From Spirodela intermedia (lineage: Eukaryota; Streptophyta; Magnoliopsida; Alismatales; Araceae), in the NCBI GenBank assembly GCA_902729315.2, contig LR746272.1, positions 8,364,327 to 8,428,326 of the forward strand: a stretch of 64,000 nucleotides of DNA, read 5' to 3'. Under the pieces are notes generated by a model that saw nothing but the letters and a program-made list of their open reading frames with translations, did no database searches and was not told where the DNA came from. Position 1 is the stretch's first letter. The number at the start of each line of letters is the position of its first letter. The translations under genes were made by a program, and so were the position numbers. Shown in pieces: positions 13,151 through 24,433 of the stretch.

Positions 13151-13531
13151 TTACAGCTCGGGTCTCATGCCCCCGGAGGTGGCCTGCTGAACCCACTCCT
13201 TGATTCCCTGGCCGAGGTGGCACGCTGCGGCGTGCGCGCGTGCCGGGGCATCCCCCCGCAGGTAGACGGAGATGTACGAGAGTGAGGAGAGTGCGGTGAG
13301 GCCGAAGGCGCCGGAAGCGAGGAAGCCGGCGACGGCGAGGGCGACCACGAGTGCCGCGGGAACGAGCACGGGGCTGAAGATCACCAGCAGCGGCGTGGCA
13401 GCCGCTAGGGCGATGACGGTGGCCGTCAGGGTGAGCCCCGAGAGGACTAGGAGGACGCCACCGACTGGGAAGAGTGTGGCCACCGCCAGCACCTGCGAGG
13501 AGGGCTGCAGGGCTTGCTGCTGCTGTGCCAT
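13151..13531 (-). CDS. OLE: Oleosin, short low-molecular-weight type
   Basis: Oleosins coat seed and pollen oil bodies, with a hydrophobic hairpin dipping into the triacylglycerol core. This single-exon frame gives 126 residues. A glutamine-rich start ([13 protein letters not shown]) is followed by a long uncharged stretch from about residue 14 to 90. The diagnostic proline knot P-x5-S-P-x3-P is exact at P47, S53, P54 and P58, inside [13 protein letters not shown] short amphipathic tail ([12 protein letters not shown]) follows. The length is at the short end for oleosins because the C-terminal arm is brief. The ATG at 13531 starts directly before the glutamine run. A partial RY-type core (TGCATG) lies about 470 bases upstream, which would suit seed expression but proves little. 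Confidence 0.93.
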   Translation of the reverse strand: MAQQQQALQPSSQVLAVATLFPVGGVLLVLSGLTLTATVIALAAATPLLVIFSPVLVPAALVVALAVAGFLASGAFGLTALSSLSYISVYLRGDAPARAHAAACHLGQGIKEWVQQATSGGMRPEL

Positions 13532-13774
13532 TGTCAGCCGATATTCACGGAGCAGAGGTGGTGGAAAAAGAACACGAATATGGATGGATAGATTAGTACG
13601 TCTGTAGCGGGGAGGGAGGCGGTGATCTTAAGCAGAGGGAAGCGACCTACACGTGTAGAGAGTGGCGACGCTTGCACCAGTCCAGGTTTTGCATGATAAA
13701 GAACAGGAAGATTGTCCTCGTTGAATCTCCTCTCCCCTGCCCAACTTCTACTACGGCACGTGGAATCCTTCTCT

Positions 13775-13778
<4 letters not shown>

Positions 13779-13814
<36 letters not shown>
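13779..13814. repeat. (CT)n microsatellite upstream of oleosin
   Basis: An uninterrupted CT repeat of 36 bases, about 250 bases upstream of the oleosin start codon. CT/GA runs near plant promoters can bind GAGA-binding BPC proteins; here that is only a possibility. Confidence 0.95.
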
Positions 13815-13818
<4 letters not shown>

Positions 13819-14385
13819 CTAAAAGATAGCAAAAATTTTGCCTTGAGCAGCCTGGGCAGCCTGGTATTAAGATGAGATATGGAAAGGGTGAGATGACCGC
13901 TGGAGAGAGCGCTTATAGGGAAGCCTATAGCGCTATTGCGACTGGTCTACACCAGACAGGGCGGGATAAACAAAGGGAGCGAGTTGGTCTGATTGTGGAT
14001 GCATGAGCACGCTGTATTCCGTCCTGGATCTCGTTAAACAGAATGCGCCAGGAAATTGGAACCATCTACCGGACAAACCGTTCTCAGATTCTCCCTTGGG
14101 CATGCGTCTGGTGACCGAGGTTCATGCGACTAGTTCCATCGTATATTATCCAGCTTAATAGTACCAGATGCATCTGAAATATGAAAAATATCTCTGAAAT
14201 AAGATTTTCGCTCGTGGACGCCACAGCCTGGCGACATCGCTCGTTGTTTTGGAGGACGGTGGATGTGATTATCTGAATAACAATGCAGTAGTAACCGGCA
14301 CGAAATGTGCAAGAGAAGATCCTCAAATTTGCAACTGGAATCGGAGGAGCTATAGCTAGTTATCGGCTTCAGATACTACCGTACA

Positions 14386-14425
14386 AAGAGAGAGAGAGAG
14401 AGACCTAGTTCTCTTTATCTCTCTG

Positions 14426-14482
<57 letters not shown>

Positions 14483-14484
14483 CG
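14386..14484. repeat. Paired GA and CT microsatellites
   Basis: A short (GA)n run (14387-14402) is followed after about 30 bases by a CT run (14433-14479) ending in CTCG units. The two runs are complementary and could fold into a hairpin. Confidence 0.9.
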
Positions 14485-15299
14485 CGTAAGTAGTAAACGT
14501 CTGCAGATTAAAGATAGCTAGGGAGGAGGGCCTCTCTCTGCCCCGGGGATCTCAAGAAAACGCCTGGAAGGAATCCCCCAGGAGGATCTAACTATAGTGA
14601 TGCAGCAGGGGGATGAGTTGGCACATAGTTAACGTGACCTAAGCCCCCGCTCGGGTCGTAGGCCGCGCAAGGCCAAGTTGGAGGGCGACGGGAAAGAACC
14701 GTACCACCTCCTGCAGGGCATGTGTGTGGAGATGGTCCGCACGTTTCTCAGGATCTTGGATAAGTATGGCGCCATACCGCGCCGGAGCTAGAAGGCGAGG
14801 TTTTGCGGATCTCCGGGGAGCGGGAGCAGCCCGCAGGTCAAGGATACTTTCAGACCTGGACCTAATATGATACTGACTTTGTTTTAATCTTCGTCGAAAC
14901 GTCTCTTTTGCTCCTTCCATCTTGTTCATCTCCTTCTTCTTGAACTCGGCCCCCCCACCTAATTTCAACTTCATCTCCCCTTCTCTCCTCTAACGAATTA
15001 ACTCCTCTTTCATGTCTGTCCCAGTTTGGTAAATCATAATACCTTTTGCCCGTTGAGGGGCAAGAACGGTCGCAGCCTGGACTGCATGGGTAGCTTGTAA
15101 ATCCAAAGGGACCCATAAGGCATCGACATCGTAAAAGGTAGAACTGTAAAATTGTATAATTGGGGCAAATTAGACCAAGCATGAATTGGTCATGTTGGAA
15201 AATATGTGACAGAATAGCTTGTAATAGAGTCTGCGGTCCTCTTCCGAGCTAACTCTCCAAAATATTTTAGATCGGGGCTGACCTAGCCTGATGCTTCAC

Positions 15300-15900
15300 T
15301 AGGGTCTGGATTGAACTAAATGTCAATGCTTCAACTGTTACAAAAGCCAAATAACGGCGGAAAGGTTGACAGAAGCGTGCAAACAAAGACAAAGGGAATC
15401 TCCAAAGAAAAAATGCTCAACTAAAATAAACCTCTCAATGGGAGAGAGTTTACAACAGAACTAGAGAACAGACAACGAAAGTAAAACGCAGAACAAGATC
15501 AAGAAGGAAGAAGAGTAAAAATGGCAATGCCGATCCGTGTGCCTTCTACTCTATTTGTAATTTTCACGATCAGCGTCAAAGACGGAAACTCCCCGTCCTT
15601 TGCTCCGATGATGACGCTCCGCAGGAAACGGTCAAGTTTAACATCAACGTCCTTGCCCGTCGCCTCCGACAGAGTTTCCTTCCTGCTTGTTTTCTCCGAC
15701 AGTCTCTTCATGTGCTGTAGCCATGAAGACGCTTTTTGATACTGTCCTCGTGCACTGTAGCCACGCATGAGGAGAACTCACCTTTGTAGGTGCTTCGTGT
15801 TTTTTTCTCCGACAGGCAATCTTAGTCATGTGCCATCGCGTGCAACCGCACGCTTGATTTCTGTTCACTAATTTGTGGGCTCTCTCTCCCTTTTCTTAGA
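15300..15900 (-). mobile_element. Possible LTR-like remnant
   Basis: Read on the minus strand, this stretch has a short open frame (15499-15768) followed by pyrimidine-rich sequence (TCTTCTTCCTTCTTGATC...) that looks like the end of a plant LTR retrotransposon. I see no matching second LTR, primer-binding site or polyprotein motif. It could equally be an old gene remnant; treat it as tentative. Confidence 0.2.
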
Positions 15901-17583
15901 TTATTAGTCAACCCTGTAAGATTATTAAAAAAGATATCTCAGCAGCGCCGCAGGACGAGAAGTATTTCGGAGAGTTGATAAGGTTTAACTTAGGACATAA
16001 CCGATTGTCCATCTTCCTAATTGCTTCAACCACCTGAAGCACCTTATTAAAACCATGTCAGTCGAAGTAATCGACGGTATTCGCATTAAAGACGTGACTC
16101 CGAGAAACGACCGAGGGAGTATCTCTGGAAACCTGTGAGCGGTAGAATTCGTCGTCTTTCTTACCAGGGTGTAATTAATATTATTATTACCTACAGCAGA
16201 ACGTAGACCAAACAAAAAATTTCGTGCGGTTACACGTGAAAATGGATTCTGGGCGTACGATCACCATTTGGATTCTTCCCACGATAAATGCGAGGTAGAT
16301 TTCATCGAGCAGAGCGGTTTCTGTAGGTTCTATCATCTCTCATCCTTTCGGATGGTCAATAAAGTTCTGAACAAGCTGTCCAATCAGTCACTGATCTTTG
16401 ATGTGCCTGGCCTCAGCACGGGCGTGGAGGAGTCCCCCCAAGTGGAGGATTCGGAGGCTATCTGGGATGAGTCGCCAGGATAAGATGTTTATCAGAAAAC
16501 CAATTGCAACTACCCCCAGCGGCGAGTTAATTTACACGGCGTTCCTGGAGAGACAGACACCTTCTCCCATCATTTTGTCGAAAGCCACGATATGAAGCTG
16601 TTGTTTTGATTCACTTGTTAAAGAATTGTCGAGAGAAGAAAAGTGTTAGTATAACATAGTAGTATTTTAAACACAGAAAGGCGGGTGCGCGCTAGATAGA
16701 GAGAGAGAGAGACGTTGCTAGTTACTCGTGCAATTAGAAAATCGGAGAAAGGTTTAAGGAAACATAAGCTGAGGAAGTATATAAGAGAGTGGATATCAAG
16801 GAGTAGAGATAGAAGGACAGCATTGGTGCACGCCAACTTATACGAATCTGGCCAGAAAGTTATTTTCAAAAGATTCCACGAACGAATAGAGATTAACGAG
16901 TATTCTATCGTGAGAAGGGTGAAAGAAATCTGAAACCATGGTAGTGTTCTTAATGGAAGACATGGACATCAGGGGAAATATTCACTCGTGACCGTTTAAA
17001 ATCTCATGAAAAAACTTTATAAGCATGTAGCTTACCAATGAAAGAAAAAAACCAACGATGAGATCTTCATTAAGCGGTAAACTTTCTGAATCTTTTATAT
17101 ACGAAGGGATGAGTTAGACAGGAGTTATCAAAACTAGTACCCATCCGTTTAATCGCGCAGAAAAAGGGAAATGACTTGAGAAAACTTAAGAAGCAAGAAC
17201 ATGAAAATCTCAACGGCTGCTAAAACATCAGCATACATATTCTGTTCTTACTAAGGCTGTGTTAGAAAATTTACTCTTATCTACAATCTTTTACCGCCAA
17301 AGAGTCTCTCACGCTTCTCAGGCTGTCTAAGCTTCAACATGAGGCTCTTCTTCAGCTTAATTCCACGAGCCACACCCATTTAGGCCACAGCATCGTAACG
17401 TGGACCCACATTGTAAACATTCTATTAAATGTGTACCCATTATTTGAGAAGGTTTTCACATGTAGAAATGATATTAGGAGGCACACCCCTACGTGCCGCA
17501 TCAGCTCATCTAGGTTCCAGGAAACCAGAAGGGGATGAGACCCTAAAAACTGAGCAAAATAATGAAACCATCCTCTCCCAAGG

Positions 17584-18144
17584 TCATATGTGATTCTCCC
17601 TTCTTTGCCTTTCACCCAGGTCTGCAGAGAGAGTAGTACCACCCCACGCAGAAGGAAAAGAAATAGGCAAACCAGCGATTGGAAAGAAGGAGCCTCCGCC
17701 ATTCGCAATCACCCTACGAAACTCAATTCCTTGGTGGGTCGCAACCGATGAGGGTGGCGCTACCAGCGGCCCCACAGGCATCCCTGTCGGAATGTCGTTG
17801 CAAGCATAACGAAGCAGCTCGGCGTTTGCGGCGTCAAGCTCCTTCTGCAACCTCTGGACCTGCCTCTGGAGGACGGAGATTGCCCCAACGCATCCGTAGA
17901 CTGGATCTTTGATGCGAGCCTCGGCTTCGTAGGCAAGGGAGTTGACCGCATCTTCTCGCTGGTGGGGGAGGAGATCGTTGAGGATCTTGGTGACGTTGCT
18001 TGCTCCGAATATCTTATGGACGTTAGAGAACTTCTGAGGCTCCTCTGGTGGGAAGTAGGGTGCGAAGATGCAGCCTGGCATGCATTTCCTCCTCAAGAAC
18101 TTGCAGGCAGCGCAGGGAGAGTAGGAAGTGTTTGAAGATGCCAT
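17584..18144 (-). CDS. LBD: LOB-domain (LBD) class I transcription factor, copy 2
   Basis: This is the second copy of the LBD gene at 463-1021. The predicted protein is again 186 residues, starting at the ATG complementary to 18142-18144. The LOB domain is identical, including C11/C14/C21/C25, the GAS block and the L92/L99/L103/L110 zipper. Only two residues differ, both in the variable C-terminal tail (PIAG for PITG and FPSAW for FPPAW). About five bases differ over the full open frame, and the DNA just upstream is also nearly identical, while DNA further out on both sides is clearly diverged. Both copies look functional. Expression differences cannot be judged from the sequence. Confidence 0.93.
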   Translation of the reverse strand: MASSNTSYSPCAACKFLRRKCMPGCIFAPYFPPEEPQKFSNVHKIFGASNVTKILNDLLPHQREDAVNSLAYEAEARIKDPVYGCVGAISVLQRQVQRLQKELDAANAELLRYACNDIPTGMPVGPLVAPPSSVATHQGIEFRRVIANGGGSFFPIAGLPISFPSAWGGTTLSADLGERQRRENHI

Positions 18145-19013
18145 CTCCAGCTGCACCAGGACAACAATACGAAGAGCAAATAACAAGAAAATAGACGAGA
18201 ATCACAAAACAGCCCACAGCTAAATTGTTCAGGTTCTGTTTTTTATTTTTGCCGGATAAGCAGTGAGTAGCATCCACTCAGAGCTATGTGATCATATCGC
18301 TTAGGTTCGAGAAAACACTAGGGGAAAAGCTTGGTTTTTGTCACGGGTTTTGGAAGCGATGATTCATTGTAACTGTTGCATGAATTTGTATCGATGTTAA
18401 TTGCCAGGGCTTTGAAAAGCTTTATTCTGCCGGATGTAGTTTCCTTCCTGCCTGATTCTCTTCCCATAATAGTTTGAAAATGACGGGGTATTCCGTCATG
18501 TAAGGAATAATTACTCTCCTGGTGCAAAACCCTAGGCGAGAGAACCACACAGCGCACCGATCCCAAGCTCCTCTCTCTCGCTCTTCTCAGAGATAAAATA
18601 AAAGTCAAAAGCAGAACACAACGAAGCGCTATAAGGTGATGGCAAGCATGAATTACCTGACGTGGTCTGGGGAGATTCGGTCAGAATAAAAGGTAAGTTG
18701 TATCCTTTCTTCTCGCTCGAGCTCTCATCGGAAAGTTGCTGAGTTCTTTCAAGATCTGGAGGTTGTAACGTTTAATGGAGTTCCCCTTCTCCTACACTTC
18801 CTCTCCTCTCTCTTTCCTCCCCGGTCCACCTCCCGTAAATGTTTATGGAAAAGCAGGAGGGCAGTAGGCCAAATTTAAAGGGACAAGGAAAGCCCGATCT
18901 GATTGAGAGCAGTGAATTATGCAGCACCAGGAAGGCGAAAGGCTAGCCTTCTGAGAAAATGTGGAAAAGACAGCTGTAATTAATAGGAGGTACACAGAAA
19001 AGTATGACTACGA
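18145..19013. other. LBD copy 2 upstream region
   Basis: Noncoding DNA collinear with 1022-1978. It is nearly identical to about 18,345, then similar with indels. Copy 1 has an extra block (accgagcccggaattc) near 1,424-1,440 that is missing here, and there is a rearranged stretch at about 18,345-18,360. Similarity stops near 19,013. Confidence 0.6.
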
Positions 19014-19099
19014 GATGAGGACCGGAGAAGAAGGCCACTGCCATGTCACGATCACACCATCCCAATTCCGTTAGAGAACAATTTCCTTCTTAGCTTTTT

Positions 19100-19465
19100 C
19101 TTATATTATTAATCATCGTGGAGGTTATAAATAACCTCTTGCAGCCGCAAGGAGAGGCCGTGAGGTCTTGCCGTCACTGTTGCTCGCCGCCGCACCGCCC
19201 CCGCCACGTCATCGCCGGAGTTCCACCGCCGGATACGCCGTTTGGCTCGTCTGCCCGATCCGTCCTTTCCAACCTATTTCTCCGTTCCTGTCCCAGCGGT
19301 TCGGGTCAAGTGCCCTCCCGATCGTGATCCCGGATCTGCCCGGCATGATTCTCATACCCGCCCGGCCCAAGTCAGCCCGGGGAAGCTTGGTCCGAGCCAG
19401 CCAGCCTCGCCGGTCCGAGCCACTCCGGACGGCCTGGTCCAAGCCAGTCCGGACGACCAGGTAAA
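19100..19465. other. GC-rich island present only in copy 2
   Basis: A sharply bounded stretch of about 370 bases, very rich in G+C and CpG, sits between the LBD upstream region and AT-rich DNA and has no counterpart in copy 1. It contains repeated units around gtccgagcca and ccagtccgga near 19,388-19,460. Open frames run through it in several phases, as expected for GC-rich sequence, but none has a recognisable domain. It may be an insertion, for example part of a GC-rich retrotransposon LTR; I cannot identify it. Confidence 0.4.
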
Positions 19466-22400
19466 ATAAGAAACAAATAGAAGGTTATTTGAATGAAGTA
19501 TCAAATGAAATAAATTTAAAAATAATTATCAAGGCATTGATTTTTTATTGATTGCACAAGATTATTGAATAAATCAATTTGTATGAGTAAAATACTTCAC
19601 AATTTTGACATAACTAAAATAAGTTCTATATGAGAAAATATGCCACATATATGAGCTTCTAGTCAATCGAAAGATGATTAAAAGAAGAATATTAAATTAA
19701 AAATCGTGCATCATAATTGAAAGTATTGGGAAAGTTATGATTTTTCACTCTACAATCATTTTTATACATTTTTAAAAATTTATGCACAACTTATTAAGGA
19801 CTGCTTAAACCCAATAATTTGGCCCAATGTGTCAAAAGGGCACAGCCAAGCATACCCCGTAAAGGGCAAATGATTACACCATTTTTAGATAATTATGATT
19901 AATTCAACATACATATTAGTCTTTGACACCTCTTCTCAAGTATCCAAGATTAAAGGGCAAGGTGTAATCATTTCAAATAAACTATGGATGTCATTCTAAG
20001 TTTCAAGCATTTCTTTCTAAATCTTAACACATCTCAACTATTTCATCAACACTCAGTACGCTAAGATGACATTTGACAAATGTAATAACTTTAATTAATA
20101 TTATTCTTTATTTGTATTTTAGTGTGTGATATATGAATTGATTGAAACATTAGTGGTGTGTTGTTAATAGAATCATATAAGTTATTGAGGTACTTATGGT
20201 GTATGTATAATAAAGAGACTTAGTAATTCTACGATTAAGGTTCTAGGTTGAATAGTCATAAGTTTGCATAACTAGGGGATGTAAGAGCCTCTTGATCCTC
20301 ATAAAATCGTGTATTCTAATAGTAAAATATTGAAACCAAGGTGAAGTCTTCACAAATAGATGTAAATCAAAGGAGTTTAGCTGAACCACTCTAAAATTAG
20401 GTGTACATAATTTACTATCGATTATATATATATACATTAATATATATATTTTATATAATTAATATATTAAATATTATGATAATAACAAAAACTAATTCAC
20501 CCTCCCCCCTTAATTTATGCAACAATCTAAGGATCAATACAATCAATATTTTCACCCACTTTCTTACATAGATATCATTATTCTCTCCCTTGAATCAAAC
20601 TATTTCATCAAGAGAGTTTTGTGGACTTGGTTGAAGCCTTCTCATTATATGAAAAATTAGCAACAATTCATGTTGAAATAGAACATTTGACTACAATGAA
20701 TTGTAAATTTCTAGTAACTAAGAGAAGAATAAGAGCACATATTTTCATTGATGTGAATGAAATTAAAACTATGGCTCAAGTTTTAGATATAAGAACAAGA
20801 GCACATATTTTCTCTTGATATGATGAAGGGGGATCAACCCCACACATATTTTCTCTTGGTTGAGCTCAAGTTTTATGATTTGCCAACTAGATATAAAAAA
20901 GGTAAGCATGAGAAGTGTACCTCTTTTTCACTTCTTTCCACATTTTGGATTAACAATTTTTCAAATCAAAGTACATGAGTTCTCATGTCCATAAAGACAT
21001 GACTTTGAATGAATTAAAGAATTAAGTATTAACACATATTATATATTTATATATATGAAAGGGGAGAAAATATAATTCTTAGGCCATTCCCTAGAATCTA
21101 AGATGTTTTGATTTCTGATATTGCCTCAAAGAAACAAAACCACATTTCTACTCCTAAGACACAAGCCTTTTATATATGCATTCCTTTGATTGTTAATATA
21201 GTCTACAATATCAATGAAAGTGAATATCGCTCATTTATCTTTACATATAAGAAAAAAATATAGAGTAAATTATCATTTCAGTCTAATAGTAATATTTTTC
21301 TCTTCAAAGATGTTGATAAAATAAAGTTTAGCCCATAAATTATTATAATCTTAGCATTAAAACTTTTTCCCGTAGCCTACTTAATCAACATGGTCTTTGT
21401 TGTCCCTAATTTTAAGAGAGAGAGAGAATGAAAAAGACAAGGAAGACACTATATTATACTTTTGTGATGATTTATTAACAAACATCAATATTGATGACTA
21501 TTGTTTTGATGTGAAGCACTAATAGAGTTAATAGTAATGCCACAAATCTAAACATTCAATTATCACCTTAAAGAGAATGATTTATAGAACCTATAGATGA
21601 TAGAATACTTGTGATGATGATTTCATAAGAACCTAAAATATGATGTATTAACCCTAACCATATATCTCCTATATACTAACTACCATACATTACCCCCCAC
21701 TATATTTCTTATTGAAATTTTTATATCTCGACATGAAGATAAAACTGAACCACTTTAGGCCTTACCCACATTTAAGTTATATGTGTATTAAACCTAAGTT
21801 GACATCCACCACATGCTATTTCCTATTGACTCAAGGCCTTTATAAGAGTTAGCTCAATGAGACAAAAAGTGGTCAACCCTTATGTATGTTATGTTAGTGG
21901 CCCTAATCCTTTACTCCCTATATTTTTTTTGCTTGATCACCCATGTGAATGTAAATGAGTCATTATTGATTCTTTCTCCTCTTATTTTTTATTCAATAGC
22001 TGAGTTGTCAATTTGGGTGAAGGGTGGAAGATTTACATATATTTAAAAGTTATGCATGCCATTTGAAAGGAAGGCTTGCCCTTACCATGCTGCTCTTTTA
22101 CCAAGACCTCAGCATAAGATTAAAGGAGGCACTTTTTAAGTAATGAAGTTAGAATATGGGTATTCTAAGGGCTGCAAGGCACACATTTTTGTGTAGTATT
22201 TGATGAACAAGATTGACTTTATGTACATAGTCAACAGCCAGCATGGGTTTGAAGAGAGATTGAGTGACTTCCTAAAATTTGAGGTAATACTAACAAAAGG
22301 GAGTTGGTCCTTGCAAGATCTCAAGAAAGTCTTACTAGAAAGACTTGTGCTTGGACAAGAATGATGAGAGCTCTCTCCTTAATGGTTTGGGGCTGGCCAT

Positions 22401-23325
22401 TATGGTCTAGTTACATAAGAATCTTCATCATTTACCTTTTTGTGTTAGGTGAAATTATACAATATAGGTTTCTCTGTGCTTGAACATCTAATCTAAGTGA
22501 TCAGTCAATACAAAAAATAAAATATAGGTTAAGATAAATTAGGTTAATAACATGGAGATCCACATATGACTTACGATGAAATCATTGAAATTTGGGCTAT
22601 AGTTGGATGATCAATTATTGATCAAAAGTGAGTGATATATTTATTTTTTTCGTAATAACTATTGTCAGCCAAATCAATTTCACTAAATTTCTGAACAAAT
22701 TTGCCAAGTACACCACATTGCTAACAGTACATATGGTTCCAAGTTCTATTAGATATCATGAATCAATTATAATATTGCAACCCAATTAATTTTCAATAAA
22801 TACAACAATACCTCTAACGTTGCAACAAGACTTCACCTTGAATATATGAAATAAAACTAATGTATAGCCAGAATATGATAGAAAAAGAATTATATTTTAA
22901 TATTTTAGAGAACATCCTCCCTAAATAAATCTTAAAATCACATTATTCATCAGAACACTATTAGATAAAAGTAACATCACGTTAGAATGCTTATAGCTAT
23001 AGTCTTAATTTTTTACCTTTCTACCATATTTTCCCATTGAAATCCCTCTAATGATGGAGTAGCCATTCAAACGGAAGCTATAGCCCCTAGGACTAATCCC
23101 CGTAAAGAGATTGCATATTTTACGTTTCAAGAAGACAAAATAGATTAGGCAAGCAAGCAAAAATATGTAGGACACAGAAGTTGAGGGTTTTCATACCACA
23201 CGCAGCCTTGGCTCACTTAATTGTAAACCAGCTTTGAGCATCATGGACACCTTTTAAGAATTGACATCCCCAAATAACTTCATGTTTACCGATGTAGAAG
23301 AGTGATTGGTCACTTCTCTTTAACA
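19466..23325. other. AT-rich intergenic DNA, copy 2 interval
   Basis: About 3.9 kb of AT-rich sequence with no gene I can support. From about 20,500 it aligns loosely with 4,600-9,780 of copy 1, but is much shorter, so one or both copies have gained or lost several kilobases. The right end (22,700-23,320) aligns better with 9,140-9,780. Confidence 0.55.
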
Positions 23326-24255
23326 TGGAGCAACTTGGGTCTGGTTGTGCTAGTAAACTGTTGAATCTCACAAGTCATCAAATATGAACGGGTAGACTAT
23401 TTTCGTCTAATTTATCGTTGGGGAAGATATGCCCATCTTTCTTTTTGCGTGGTCCTGAGGATCATTAATCGAATTTTTAGCTGAACTGAATCGATCATTC
23501 GAGATTGAAATATATTATATTTCAAGCATCAGCTCTGGCATCAGGGATCTTCTGGTTCTATTTTGCTCATTTTCCCTGTGTTAGAAGTAGATTTTTGAGC
23601 GCCCGAGATCATTCTACAAGACTTCTCCTGTGATTAAGTTTTGCGTATGATCTGTATATATAGAGAGATGTCGTTTGTTCCTGATAAAATCTCGCTTACT
23701 GAGAACTTATACCAGTTGAATTATTAGGTGACGGAGTGAAATGATGACAGATCTAGACCTAATTATTTGATACAGAGAATGGCGAGTTTCTCTTTTCGTC
23801 TCCACTTTGGCATTGACCTGCGATTTATGAAATTCTCAATTTTCTTGATGAGCGTCAAAAGTAACAGTTCTGTGGAGGAAATCATTCATTATTGTATCCC
23901 ACTGATCTTCTACCATCTTGCTTTCTTGAAAGGAACTGTAGATGAAGGACCATTCATATCTGAACTGATGGTGGACCAGACAAATTTGATTTCTTCTCTG
24001 CCGCGTCAAGCTGTTACCTCCACAGATTGTGACTAAAAGAATTGAAGAGAAACTGTCGAGAGGACAAAGACCAGCACGAGTATTGAAAAAGTCAGGCTCC
24101 AGAGATTGGGTAGACTGGGCAAAAAAGCCAACTTGAATGAAACCAATGGTAATCTTGATCTGGTACGCCTGCAAGAAAAGGAAAACTATAGGGACTTGGT
24201 CCAAGGGATAATAACCTGGACCTGCAATCGTTCATTCGAGGCAAGCTTCGTATAT
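23326..24255. other. Copy-2-specific segment of about 0.9 kb
   Basis: Between the aligned flanks (copy 1 about 9,780-9,840), copy 2 carries roughly 930 extra bases. Short open frames occur (23767-24036 plus and 23836-24204 minus) but resemble nothing I know. It is either an insertion in copy 2 or a deletion in copy 1. I saw no clear terminal inverted repeats. Confidence 0.4.
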
Positions 24256-24433
24256 AATTCCCGCATGATATAAATGCAATCGAGAGTCCAACTCCAAGTG
24301 ATGTGGCGTGTTTGAAAAAGATTATAAGAAATAAGAATATTCAAGCTCTCTCCGATTGTAAGAAACGAATTTAGTGTTGGACGCGCGTATCCATGGACTT
24401 CCTAGCGTATAGATGCCAGCCTATCTCTGCCTT

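Larger units (their letters stand above)
13532..17076. other. Intergenic between oleosin and the second LBD copy
   Basis: About 3.5 kb with no firm gene. It contains (CT)n tracts (13779-13814 and 14386-14484) and several short open frames (for example 14639-14974 minus, 16268-16483 plus and 16715-16933 plus) that resemble no family I know. The 15,300-15,900 part has an LTR-like look and is listed separately. The duplicated segment (copy 2) begins near 17,077. Confidence 0.5.
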
